In this document: positions 10,243 to 18,328 of the stretch, piece by piece
How positions within the stretch are numbered: position 1 is the stretch's first letter
Layout of the letters: every line of letters starts with the position of its first letter
Assembly (NCBI RefSeq): GCF_011009555.1
Contig: NZ_QXHD01000004.1
Location: 7,133,302 to 7,197,301 of the forward strand
Direction of reading: 5' to 3'
DNA: 64,000 bases
Source of the DNA: Adonisia turfae CCMR0081
GTDB lineage: Bacteria; Cyanobacteriota; Cyanobacteriia; Phormidesmidales; Phormidesmidaceae
The notes under the pieces: model-generated
The model's database searches: none
The model's input: the letters and a program-made list of their open reading frames with translations, nothing else
Told to the model about the DNA's origin: nothing
Made by a program: the position numbers and the translations under genes

Positions 10243-11598
10243 ATGTCTACCCGCTTGTCTTTCCGTACAAAATTTGCCTACGGTGTTGGTGAATTAGGAA
10301 CGGCTGTTCCCATTGGCCTGGCAATTTTTTATCTACTGTTTTTTCTCACAGAGGTGGTGGGTCTGTCTCCCACACTGGCTGGGACAGTGCTGCTCATTGG
10401 GCGGGTGTGGGATGCCGTTAATGATCCGGTTATTGGCTGGCTAAGCGATCGCACCCAGTCTCGTTGGGGACGTCGCTACCCCTGGCTGGTGCTGGGCGCT
10501 TTGCCCCTGGGCTTTTTCACCTTCATGCTCTGGTTGGTGCCTCCCCTGGAGTCAGAGACCAGCCTATTTATTTACTATGTGCTGATGGCCGTGGGGGGCT
10601 ATGCGGCGTTTTCGGTAATTATTTTGCCAATGGTGGCGATCGCAACCGAACTTACCCCCGACTATGACGAACGCACCAGCATTATGTCGGTGCGTTCAGC
10701 AGCCAATATTATCGGCTCGGTGGTGGGGCTAGTGCTGGCCCAGATTATCTTTGCCCTGGTGGAAAACACCCGACGCCAGTACATGATTCTGGGTGCGGCC
10801 AGCGGCATCTTTATTGTGATAGCCATTGCTGTGTGTGTCGTTGGCACCTACGGTCAATACCGTCCGGTGATGCGCAAACAGCCTGAATTATCGCCCCACC
10901 CCATGGGCCGCCAGCTGCGTCGGGTCTTTGCCAATCGGGCATTTCGCTGGGTGATGGGGCTATACCTGTGTTCTTGGGTCGGAGTGCAGGTAACAGCGGC
11001 GATGCTGCCTTTTTTCGTGACGGATTGGATGAACCTGGGAGAGCAGCATTTTACCCAGATGGCCATTGCGGTTCAGGGTAGTTCCGTGGTGCTAATGCCA
11101 TTTTGGCTGTGGGTGACCAAGCGCACGAGCAAGCAGATGGTTTACTACGCTGGGGCACCTTTAGCGCTCATCGGTGTATGTATATTAGGTCTGGTGCAAC
11201 CGGGGCAGATAGGTCTCATGTACGTCATCGGCGTGGTGATTGGGGCAGGGCTATCCACATTTTATCTAGTGCCTTTCGCCATGTTGCCCGATGTCATTGA
11301 TGACGAAGAACTGCGTACCGGTGAACGTCAAGAAGGCATGTTTATTAGCCTGATGGTGTTTTTGCAGAAAGTGGGTGTGGCGATCGCCATCTTTCTCTCC
11401 GGCTGGATGCTGGATTGGGCCAGTCAAATTGGACCGAACGCTCATCTACTGATTATCCGATTATTAGCCAGCGCCTTACCGAGTCTTTTAATTTGCGGTG
11501 GTGTTTATTGTGTATATCGTTATCCCTTAACCCGCAAGGCCCATCATCGTATTCGTCTGCAACTAGAACGGAGCCGCAAACAACCTCAACGTAATTAG
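10243..11598 (+). CDS. GPH-family (MelB-like) sugar:cation symporter
   Basis: This 451-residue protein has about 12 transmembrane helices. The N-terminal signature of the glycoside-pentoside-hexuronide branch of the major facilitator superfamily is clear: YGVGELG, RVWDAVNDPVIGWLSDRT and SRWGRRYPW. Members import di- or monosaccharides with Na+ or H+. The middle loop (about residues 205-225) is basic, and the DVIDDEELRTGERQEGMF loop in the C-terminal half matches the family. The substrate is not deducible. It is followed directly by a 40-bp palindrome. Confidence 0.9.
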   Translation: MSTRLSFRTKFAYGVGELGTAVPIGLAIFYLLFFLTEVVGLSPTLAGTVLLIGRVWDAVNDPVIGWLSDRTQSRWGRRYPWLVLGALPLGFFTFMLWLVPPLESETSLFIYYVLMAVGGYAAFSVIILPMVAIATELTPDYDERTSIMSVRSAANIIGSVVGLVLAQIIFALVENTRRQYMILGAASGIFIVIAIAVCVVGTYGQYRPVMRKQPELSPHPMGRQLRRVFANRAFRWVMGLYLCSWVGVQVTAAMLPFFVTDWMNLGEQHFTQMAIAVQGSSVVLMPFWLWVTKRTSKQMVYYAGAPLALIGVCILGLVQPGQIGLMYVIGVVIGAGLSTFYLVPFAMLPDVIDDEELRTGERQEGMFISLMVFLQKVGVAIAIFLSGWMLDWASQIGPNAHLLIIRLLASALPSLLICGGVYCVYRYPLTRKAHHRIRLQLERSRKQPQRN

Positions 11599-11615
11599 GT
11601 TCGTTTTCATCCCAA

Positions 11616-11655
11616 AATTTTGTAGAGATGTTCCATGGAACATCTCTACAAAATT
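11616..11655. repeat. Dispersed palindrome, CCATGG type (copy 1)
   Basis: A perfect 40-bp palindrome centred on CCATGG between 11635 and 11636, with arms AATTTTGTAGAGATGTT and the complement. It lies 18 bases after the transporter gene and 23 bases before the start of the next gene, and could also act as a terminator. Confidence 0.9.
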
Positions 11656-11677
11656 GGTCCCTATTCCCCTACGACAT

Positions 11678-11869
11678 ATGCAAACCACTGCCGAATACTA
11701 TTGCGCCTACTGCGGCGAACCCAACACCACCTTTATCGATATCAGCAGCGGTCTCACCCAGCAATATGTTGAGGATTGTCAGGTATGTTGTCGACCCAAT
11801 ATTCTTTACATCACAATTGACGAAGAGACCTTAGACGTAGATATTCAAACTGATTGTGAAGATCGTTAA
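11678..11869 (+). CDS. CPXCG-motif cysteine-rich protein
   Basis: This 63-residue protein carries two Cys-x2-Cys-like knuckles: CAYCGEPN near residue 8 and CQVCCRPN near residue 35. This matches the small CPXCG family, presumed to bind one zinc ion. The mostly beta middle part and acidic tail also match. The ATG at 11678 is chosen because the frame upstream runs through the palindrome. Function is unknown. Confidence 0.8.
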   Translation: MQTTAEYYCAYCGEPNTTFIDISSGLTQQYVEDCQVCCRPNILYITIDEETLDVDIQTDCEDR

Positions 11870-11982
11870 ATACCTGTGAGCGCATTTTACGGTTCGGTTG
11901 TTCACACCTAGGGAATGGGCAGGATAAATCCGAATTTCATATCAATTGTTATGTAGCTATTGATAATGTCACATTGGCAGCT

Positions 11983-13698
11983 ATGGAGAACCGATTGAAA
12001 ACCTTTGTTCGCGTTATTTCTAATTCCTTAGTTAGTGCCTTGTTGTTGGCTAGTTGTAATAATAATGGCACGAGTTCCAGCGGTAGTCGTGGGTTTGAAG
12101 TAAAGCTACTGGTGGGTAGTGCACTACACCATTTTTGTGATGAAGCAGCGGTTCAGTTTAACCAAACAAAGCCGCAGCTGGAGAATGGTGACGCATTTCA
12201 TATGACCTGTGAGGCAGCAGGTAGCGGCGATGTTGTAGAACGGACGGTCGACCTAGCACAGAAATTTCAGCAAGGTACTCTCACCGCTGAGGCTCCAGAC
12301 TTCCCGACAATTTTGTCTGTAGATGGCGAAATTTATCAGAACCAGCTAATCTATCGTATGGATCAGCTTTATCCTGGCCAAAACTATATCCCAGCGATTA
12401 CCGATGCACCACTGTTGGCCAATAGCCCCATGGTGTTCATGGTGCCATCGGACCTGGCCCCCGGTCTACGCAACGTTGATGATCTGTTTGCCCAGCTAGT
12501 AACTGCGAAAACCCACAAAGATTTAGATGCCAGCAGTCCCGAACAGCCTATCTACTATGTGCATACCGCACCTACCCGGTCTAATTCTGGATTACAAACC
12601 CTGGTGTCACAGTTCTCTTCAGTGTCCGGCAAACGCCCTGAAGAGTTAACAGTGGCAGACGTGCAGCAGCACCAAACAAAAGTCCAAGAAATTCAGAGCA
12701 AGATCACCCGCTATGGTAAGTCCACCTCTACACTGGCCCAGTCTATGGTGGAAAATGGCCCCTTCTGGGCCTCCATTGGCTCGGTATATGAGTCATCGGT
12801 GATTGCAGCTAATACTGATTTGCCCCCCGGGGGTACCCGCTATGAAGCGGTGTATCCCAAATCCACCTTCACCTCCAATATGCGGGGCATTGTGCCCAAT
12901 GCGCCCTGGGTCAGCGACCAAGAAAAGGAAGCGGCTGACCAGATTTTAGAGTATCTGCAATCTCCGCCAGCGCAGCAAATCGCTACAAAATTGGGATTGC
13001 GACCAGGCGTACCCGGAGTCGCTCTGGGGCCTAAGTTTAGTCCCAATTTTGGTGTGGACCCCCAGGCTAGCTACGATTCGTACCGCCCCCCTGCACCAGA
13101 GGTAGCTGAAGCCATGTTGACCACCTGGAGTCAGGTGGCTAAGAAGTCTTCTTTAGTAGTGATAGTAGTGGACACCTCTGGCTCCATGGAGGGTAACAAG
13201 CTGCCGTCGGTGCAAAACACATTGAAGACCTATGTCGATGCCTTGGGTCCTAAAGACCAGGTGGCTTTGATTGACTTTGATAGTGATATTCGTCAGCCAG
13301 TGCTGGCGGATGGTACACCCGAGGGTAAATCGCGAGGACTACAATTTATTGCTGGGTTAAGGGCCGATGGCGGCACCCGACTTTACGATTCGGCATTGGC
13401 AGCGCGCAATTGGCTATCGGCTAACCTGAGGCAAAATGCCATCAATGCAGTACTGATTTTGACCGATGGTGAAGATTCAGAATCGGGCATTAGTCTGGAC
13501 CAACTTGAACAAGAACTAGCGCGCAGTGGATTTTCATCGGACCAGCGCATTGCTTTCTTTACAGTGGGCTATGGCAAGGAAGGAGAGTTTAATCCCCAGG
13601 CTCTAGAGCAGATTGCTCAGTTGAATGGAGGTTACTATCGTAAGGGTGATCCGGCGACCATTGCCCAGTTGATGGCCGATCTGCAGGTAGAGTTTTAG
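11983..13698 (+). CDS. Substrate-binding / VWA fusion lipoprotein
   Basis: About 571 residues. The N-terminus is a lipoprotein signal (SALLLASC), so the mature protein is lipid-anchored outside the cytoplasmic membrane. Residues about 35-370 resemble a periplasmic solute-binding fold; the segment with APTRSNSGLQTL has a close counterpart in the protein at 14508. Residues about 390-570 are a von Willebrand A domain with an intact MIDAS site: DTSGSM near residue 395, the GGTRLYD threonine and LTDGEDS. It should therefore bind a divalent cation and a protein ligand. The start is ATG 11983. The next two genes lie close downstream, suggesting one functional unit. The ligand is unknown. Confidence 0.85.
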   Translation: MENRLKTFVRVISNSLVSALLLASCNNNGTSSSGSRGFEVKLLVGSALHHFCDEAAVQFNQTKPQLENGDAFHMTCEAAGSGDVVERTVDLAQKFQQGTLTAEAPDFPTILSVDGEIYQNQLIYRMDQLYPGQNYIPAITDAPLLANSPMVFMVPSDLAPGLRNVDDLFAQLVTAKTHKDLDASSPEQPIYYVHTAPTRSNSGLQTLVSQFSSVSGKRPEELTVADVQQHQTKVQEIQSKITRYGKSTSTLAQSMVENGPFWASIGSVYESSVIAANTDLPPGGTRYEAVYPKSTFTSNMRGIVPNAPWVSDQEKEAADQILEYLQSPPAQQIATKLGLRPGVPGVALGPKFSPNFGVDPQASYDSYRPPAPEVAEAMLTTWSQVAKKSSLVVIVVDTSGSMEGNKLPSVQNTLKTYVDALGPKDQVALIDFDSDIRQPVLADGTPEGKSRGLQFIAGLRADGGTRLYDSALAARNWLSANLRQNAINAVLILTDGEDSESGISLDQLEQELARSGFSSDQRIAFFTVGYGKEGEFNPQALEQIAQLNGGYYRKGDPATIAQLMADLQVEF

Positions 13699-13706
13699 GA
13701 GCGCTG

Positions 13707-14426
13707 ATGAAGCTAGCCAATCCATTACAGTATCCGTTGGCGGTGCTGGCGGGAGGCATTTTTCTGATAGGTGGTGTGCGTTTGGGACGTTTGCCTGCCG
13801 TTGTGGCAATACCTGGTGCGGCCATTATTGCGACGGCTGGTGCAGCTGTTCTGCAGTCCCGCGAACCTGACAAGGTTGAGTTGGCCAACAAATCTATTAA
13901 TCGGGAGTTTCAACAGGTGCGGCAGCAGGCTCTTGCTCTGGGGGCTCGGGCCGATGAGTTAAATGAGGAGGCGACTCGGTTACTGACTGATAGCGACCAG
14001 ATTGAGTTGTTAGGTGTGGTGCAATATGCGTGCGATCGCACCCAAGAGCTTCCTAACAAGATCGCTCAGCTGGCCCTGCGTCTGGAAGGTAACGATGCCC
14101 TTCTCTCAGTAGATGAACTCCAACGTCAGTTAAAGCAAGCCGAAGCTAAAGTTCGCAACAGCAAAGGTATTGCCCAAGAACAATGGGGCAAACTTGCCAA
14201 CAGCCTTAAGCGCAATATTTCCCTTGCCCAGCATGGTGAAGACGCTCGCCAGGCCCAGCTAGCCAACCTGTCTACCCTAATTGCCGAATCAGGGGGTGTG
14301 TTGCAACAACTTCAGAACAAACTCCGCACCGCTGATCTCACCAGTTCGGTAGCTGCCGATGAATTGCGAGAGCTTAGCGATGAATTCAAGGGCTTCCAAG
14401 AAAATGTCGATGTCTTAATTGCCTAA
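13707..14426 (+). CDS. Membrane-anchored coiled-coil protein
   Basis: This 239-residue protein starts 9 bases after the VWA gene. It has a hydrophobic hairpin (about residues 10-25 and 30-48), then about 190 residues of Gln/Glu/Ala-rich helix with heptad-like leucine spacing (for example ELQRQLKQAEAKV and LQQLQNKLRTADL). No enzymatic motif is visible. I do not recognise the family with certainty. Because it is next to an extracytoplasmic VWA lipoprotein, a scaffolding or membrane-organising role is possible, but that is inference. Confidence 0.7.
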   Translation: MKLANPLQYPLAVLAGGIFLIGGVRLGRLPAVVAIPGAAIIATAGAAVLQSREPDKVELANKSINREFQQVRQQALALGARADELNEEATRLLTDSDQIELLGVVQYACDRTQELPNKIAQLALRLEGNDALLSVDELQRQLKQAEAKVRNSKGIAQEQWGKLANSLKRNISLAQHGEDARQAQLANLSTLIAESGGVLQQLQNKLRTADLTSSVAADELRELSDEFKGFQENVDVLIA

Positions 14427-14439
14427 TTTTTCATCCATT

Positions 14440-14483
14440 CCAATTGTGTAGGGTCGTTCCATGGAACGACCCTACACAATTGG
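14440..14483. repeat. Dispersed palindrome, CCATGG type (copy 2)
   Basis: A perfect 44-bp palindrome centred between 14461 and 14462. The arms are CCAATTGTGTAGGGTCGTTC and its complement. It sits in the 81-base gap between the coiled-coil gene and the solute-binding-protein gene. Confidence 0.9.
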
Positions 14484-14507
14484 CCCCATTCCCCATTTTT
14501 CTCCACC

Positions 14508-15605
14508 ATGGTTACCAAACCCGTTACCTCCCTTGCCATCATCGTTGCCTCTGCCGGTCTCGCCTACGCCCCTCTCCCCGGTGTTAACCAATCCATTACC
14601 ATTGTTAGCGGCAGCGAACTTCAGGAACCTCTTAAACTTCTCGAAACTCGTTTCGAACAACAGAATCCTTCGATTCAAATCAATCTTGAATTCCAAGGTT
14701 CCCAAGATATTGTCAACAAATATATTGATGATAACAATGACTTTGAACCCACAGTGCTAATTCCGGCCAATGGTCAACTATTGGACGAACTAAGCCAACG
14801 TTGGAAGGCACAGTACGGTGATGAGCCCTTTTATGAAACGCCCCAACCCATTGCAAAAACCATGCTTGTAGCAGTCTCCTGGCCAGAACGAGCCCAGGCA
14901 CTATTCCCTGGCGGTGAGTTTCAGTGGCAGCGTGTGGAAGACGCCATGACGGGTGGTAATTGGGACAAAATTGGTGGCAATGCCGCTTGGGGCAGTTTTG
15001 ACTTTGTAACGACTGATCCTACCCGCTCTAACAGTGGTCAGCTGACGATGAGTTTATGGTCACAATCTGAGGCTAATAGCAACAGCCTCAATACGGGTGA
15101 CTTTAGCAAAGACAATGTACAGACCTTGTTTGGGTTGGTAAAACGCTCTGTTTATCAGCCACCCAGGTCTACGGACATTTTATTGCAAGAGTTTATTACT
15201 CGCGGTCCCAACGATGCCGACATTGCCACCGTATATGAGAGTATTGCCCTCCACCGTTGGGAACAGTCCAGCGCAACCCAAGGCCAGCCCTATCAAATCC
15301 TTTACCTAGATCCGACCATCGAGACTATTTCCACCGCTGTCATTGTGCGACGTGATGTAAACGGTGGTGAAGCTAACGCTGCTCGCGCATTTATTGACTT
15401 TTTGATGGAGCCCGGGCAGCAGGCCGTATTTGTGCAGCATGGCTTTCGTCCAATGAATGCCAAAGTTGATATTAATTCTGTTCCCAACAGTCCTTGGAGT
15501 AAAAATATTCCTGGAGCAACAACAGATCCAACTGGACGGGTGAGTACTCCCCCAGATCGTTCTGTAGTTGAAGAGGTGATTCGCCAGTGGCAGCGCGCTA
15601 ATTAA
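14508..15605 (+). CDS. Periplasmic solute-binding-like protein
   Basis: This 365-residue protein has an N-terminal signal or anchor (about residues 6-22, TSLAIIVASAGLAYA). The remainder resembles type 2 periplasmic binding proteins: ITIVSGSELQEPLKLLE at the start, an SFDFVTTDPTRSNSG ligand-loop-like motif in the middle and AARAFIDFLM near the end. Residues 140-330 parallel the binding-protein half of the upstream VWA lipoprotein. No ABC permease or ATPase genes are adjacent, so it may sense or deliver a ligand for that lipoprotein rather than serve a normal transporter. Its 3' end overlaps the convergent gene at 15598 by 8 bases. Confidence 0.8.
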   Translation: MVTKPVTSLAIIVASAGLAYAPLPGVNQSITIVSGSELQEPLKLLETRFEQQNPSIQINLEFQGSQDIVNKYIDDNNDFEPTVLIPANGQLLDELSQRWKAQYGDEPFYETPQPIAKTMLVAVSWPERAQALFPGGEFQWQRVEDAMTGGNWDKIGGNAAWGSFDFVTTDPTRSNSGQLTMSLWSQSEANSNSLNTGDFSKDNVQTLFGLVKRSVYQPPRSTDILLQEFITRGPNDADIATVYESIALHRWEQSSATQGQPYQILYLDPTIETISTAVIVRRDVNGGEANAARAFIDFLMEPGQQAVFVQHGFRPMNAKVDINSVPNSPWSKNIPGATTDPTGRVSTPPDRSVVEEVIRQWQRAN

Positions 15606-17481
15606 CCGTAGCTCTAAATCGGACAAAGCCATAGGCACCGGTTGGAGCACTCGAAGCAGGCGGTACATCTCCCACATTGACAATAATGAAACCATTGTCC
15701 TGGGTCTGACTGCCCAGGGTCAAATCGTAACGACAATAGTTTAAAGAAGCGCTATTGCTGGCAATATAGGCCCCTATATCCAGATCTTCAGTGTTAGTGA
15801 AAACCTGATTCCCATTAGCCAGCCCTAACATGATGCCAGTGTCAGGATTAAATGCATCGTTGGCAAAGGTGAGATAGTCGGGGATGCGATCGCACAGTCG
15901 AAAATCCTGCGCTACAGTACTACCGTTAGAGAGAAAATAGATCGTGTACTCAATCTCATCCCCTGGCTGCACGCTGATACCACCTACAACTCCACTCAGA
16001 TAGTTAGCTGGCCACTCGGCTGCATTATCGTCATCATCGGAGCTACCCACATCTACATAGGTGTCGTCAAATACCTGTTCATCAGCCTGTCCTCGGTTGA
16101 TAGCCGTAATTCTTTTAACTAAAGCCATTTGAGCATTGCCCGCCGGGTCAAATGGAAAATTAATATTCAAAATATCTGTTGTCAAAAGGGTTACTTGGCG
16201 CGGATTTATTTGAGACGCCTCCGCATCACCCCCACCATAGAGCAATCCTTTCAGATCTCCATCGGTTTCATCAATATCTACCCAGTAGTTTGTATTCTCC
16301 GCCAGGTTAGTAAATGAATACTCTCCGCCATTTTGCGTCTCCTTAACCTCAATCAGTAAGTCGTCACCATTGGTTTCTAGAATATTATCGCCGTCATCCT
16401 TATAAAGTGTGACAGTTACCTCATCTAGTCCGCGCTCACCACTGCTCAGCAAATCATCTTGACTCGTGTCCTCAAAGGCATTACCACTAATGTGGCAGCC
16501 CGCTGCCATACCAGAAGTCATAAAAATAGATTGAGTAGCTCCCCCATCTAAGGATGCACCCACTGCATAGGTAATTTGGGTAGTATCAATAAACGTATTT
16601 TGATAATCAACGACAATTCGATTACTAGGGTCATTTTCTGAGGGGTTGGGACCTAATCCCTCGGTATTAGAGGCATTCGGATTATCCGTTGATGATGAAT
16701 CATCTGTGAATGTGTGTTTATTACCTGAGAGACTCTCCACCAGGATAGACCCAACATAGGTATTGGTAGAGCTAATGGATGTCCCACCCAAAAAACTTTC
16801 AACCTCAAGGATGTCTCGAAACCGGACATTACTGTTAACGTACTGACTGTCAACATCCCCCGCCAGGACACGAGCATTACCAATGGGACGATTGTATTCA
16901 ACTTCCAGAACCCAGCTATCACCAGGGTCGCCTTCACGCTCCGTCAGCCTGGGAGTGCTAATCCCTGTTCTTGGATCGGTAAACTCAATAAAAAATACAT
17001 CTGGATCATTGCCAGTGGCTATAAACTTACCACTGTTGTTGTTAATGGCAACAGTACGCATCGTGGCCGTAGTTCCATTAGGGGCCGTTGCTGTCCATAC
17101 CGTATCTACAGAATACTTAGGCCTGGCATTACTTCCTCCAGTCATGCCAAATGGCTCACGGTCAGGCACAAAGTCGCCAAATGCCATATCGTGACAGCTC
17201 AAAGAGAGAGGAGCCTGAGGTGAACTATCCGGCCATGCCTCTACAGGCAGATTATTTGCTTGAGCAGGTAAGGCTGTCATTAACGTGGTCGCAATACTCG
17301 TTGCCAGTGCCAAAGAATGGGCCGCGACCATTTTCCCATTGTGTATTTTTTTCGAGGGTGCACCCAACAACCGCTGCTGAATCAAACTAACCAGCGGCAA
17401 AGACTTTTCTGCCAGCTGTTTTCGAACTCTGACCCTGTGAGGATTTAGAGCGACGAGACGCTCAAGTAATGATGAAAACAC
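15598..17481 (-). CDS. Secreted DUF11/SdrD-B-type surface protein A
   Basis: 627 residues. A signal peptide is visible at about residues 51-76 (MVAAHSLALATSIATTLMTALPAQA), so the true start may be the internal ATG at 17331; the longest frame opens with GTG. Residues about 90-330 are beta-rich and Asp/Asn/Thr-rich. Residues about 335-430 resemble an SdrD-B/Cna-B fold (SGNAFEDTSQDD opening, GEYSFTNL). The last 176 residues (452-627) are the shared C-terminal domain of this cluster, with VKRITAIN, PGDEIEYTIYF, LCDRI and GAYGFVRF. It is probably displayed at the cell surface. It is the last gene of the minus-strand array. Confidence 0.8.
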   Translation of the reverse strand: MFSSLLERLVALNPHRVRVRKQLAEKSLPLVSLIQQRLLGAPSKKIHNGKMVAAHSLALATSIATTLMTALPAQANNLPVEAWPDSSPQAPLSLSCHDMAFGDFVPDREPFGMTGGSNARPKYSVDTVWTATAPNGTTATMRTVAINNNSGKFIATGNDPDVFFIEFTDPRTGISTPRLTEREGDPGDSWVLEVEYNRPIGNARVLAGDVDSQYVNSNVRFRDILEVESFLGGTSISSTNTYVGSILVESLSGNKHTFTDDSSSTDNPNASNTEGLGPNPSENDPSNRIVVDYQNTFIDTTQITYAVGASLDGGATQSIFMTSGMAAGCHISGNAFEDTSQDDLLSSGERGLDEVTVTLYKDDGDNILETNGDDLLIEVKETQNGGEYSFTNLAENTNYWVDIDETDGDLKGLLYGGGDAEASQINPRQVTLLTTDILNINFPFDPAGNAQMALVKRITAINRGQADEQVFDDTYVDVGSSDDDDNAAEWPANYLSGVVGGISVQPGDEIEYTIYFLSNGSTVAQDFRLCDRIPDYLTFANDAFNPDTGIMLGLANGNQVFTNTEDLDIGAYIASNSASLNYCRYDLTLGSQTQDNGFIIVNVGDVPPASSAPTGAYGFVRFRATVN

Positions 17482-17817
17482 TGTATAAAAAAATACTTGC
17501 CTTGGTTTTCTTAGCTTGCCTTAAAGATCAGCGATAATCTCTCGGGAATTTTACTAAAATACTTGACATAAAATACTGAAAAAGACAGAAGAGATTTAAT
17601 CAAAATGCTTTGATATTTAAGCATTTTGGGGCTCAAAGTCCTTCATATGAATCTAATCAGCCTATTCTTTATTTTTGTCTATAAACTTGAATTTAAGATA
17701 GTACTAAATACGTGATTTTACTAGTATGACCCATCAAGCTCCAAAGCCATGATCTTATACTTGTCAGTACTTACTTACATCACAAAATGTATTCATCTCA
17801 ACTGGAAACCGCTATAT
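17482..17817. other. Intergenic region with a hairpin
   Basis: 336 AT-rich bases between two minus-strand genes. A nine-base-pair hairpin (AAAATGCTT at 17602-17610, AAGCATTTT at 17619-17627) could end the small gene upstream in the direction of transcription. The rest probably holds the promoter of the gene at 15598. No coding sequence was seen. Confidence 0.45.
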
Positions 17818-18141
17818 CTATTGAACAGTTTCTCTTGATGTATCTCTTGTCTGATTATGGTTTAAGTTAGTACGCTCTGAAGACGTTGAGTTGTTTGTTG
17901 CAACATCTTCTAACTCCACACCATCAACTATATTAGATTCAATCTGCTGCACATCATTATCAACGTTTTCTATGAAACTTCCCACTGCCTGACTCTCAAT
18001 CAGAATCATTGGCTTGTCGTTGCTGTTGGCTAACACAGGTGCCCCACAGACCAAAATGCCGCTGTATATAATCAAAGAGGGAACTGCCTGCTTTGCAGGT
18101 GTCTGGCTAAGGTTTGCTAGATATGGTGGCAACAAAGACAT
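17818..18141 (-). CDS. Orphan N-terminal module of the surface-protein family
   Basis: 107 residues with a signal peptide (about 15-39, ending APVLA) and an AGGAAG site upstream of the ATG. After the signal, residues about 48-75 (IESQAVGSFIENVDNDVQQ) align with the N-terminal module of the neighbouring exported proteins (compare NQATGSFINPVNNSQ at 23543 and NQATGSFVDPSDSSTQ at 27228). Nothing corresponding to DUF11 or the shared C-terminal domain follows; the last 35 residues are polar and low in complexity. It could be a remnant of a deleted surface protein or a small secreted component. Confidence 0.6.
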   Translation of the reverse strand: MSLLPPYLANLSQTPAKQAVPSLIIYSGILVCGAPVLANSNDKPMILIESQAVGSFIENVDNDVQQIESNIVDGVELEDVATNNSTSSERTNLNHNQTRDTSRETVQ

Positions 18142-18268
18142 AGATAGCTATTCTTCCTTTCAGACCCTATGATGCCTGTATAGTTGCTAGTTTGACTTCG
18201 GTGAAACTCCTTGAGAATATGGCTTGTTATTGTAGCAACTCTGCAATGTCAGGACAATACTGATTTGT

Positions 18269-18302
18269 GTTGTAGGGGCACTCCACGGAATGTCCCTACA
18301 AC
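18269..18302. repeat. Dispersed palindrome, degenerate copy (copy 3)
   Basis: 34 bases with arms GTTGTAGGGGCACTCC and GGAATGTCCCTACAAC around CCACGG. Two mismatches and one G-T pair break the symmetry. It belongs to the dispersed family and lies between the orphan gene and the large surface-protein gene. Confidence 0.75.
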
Positions 18303-18328
18303 GATGTCATTGGTAAAAATCGGATTGC

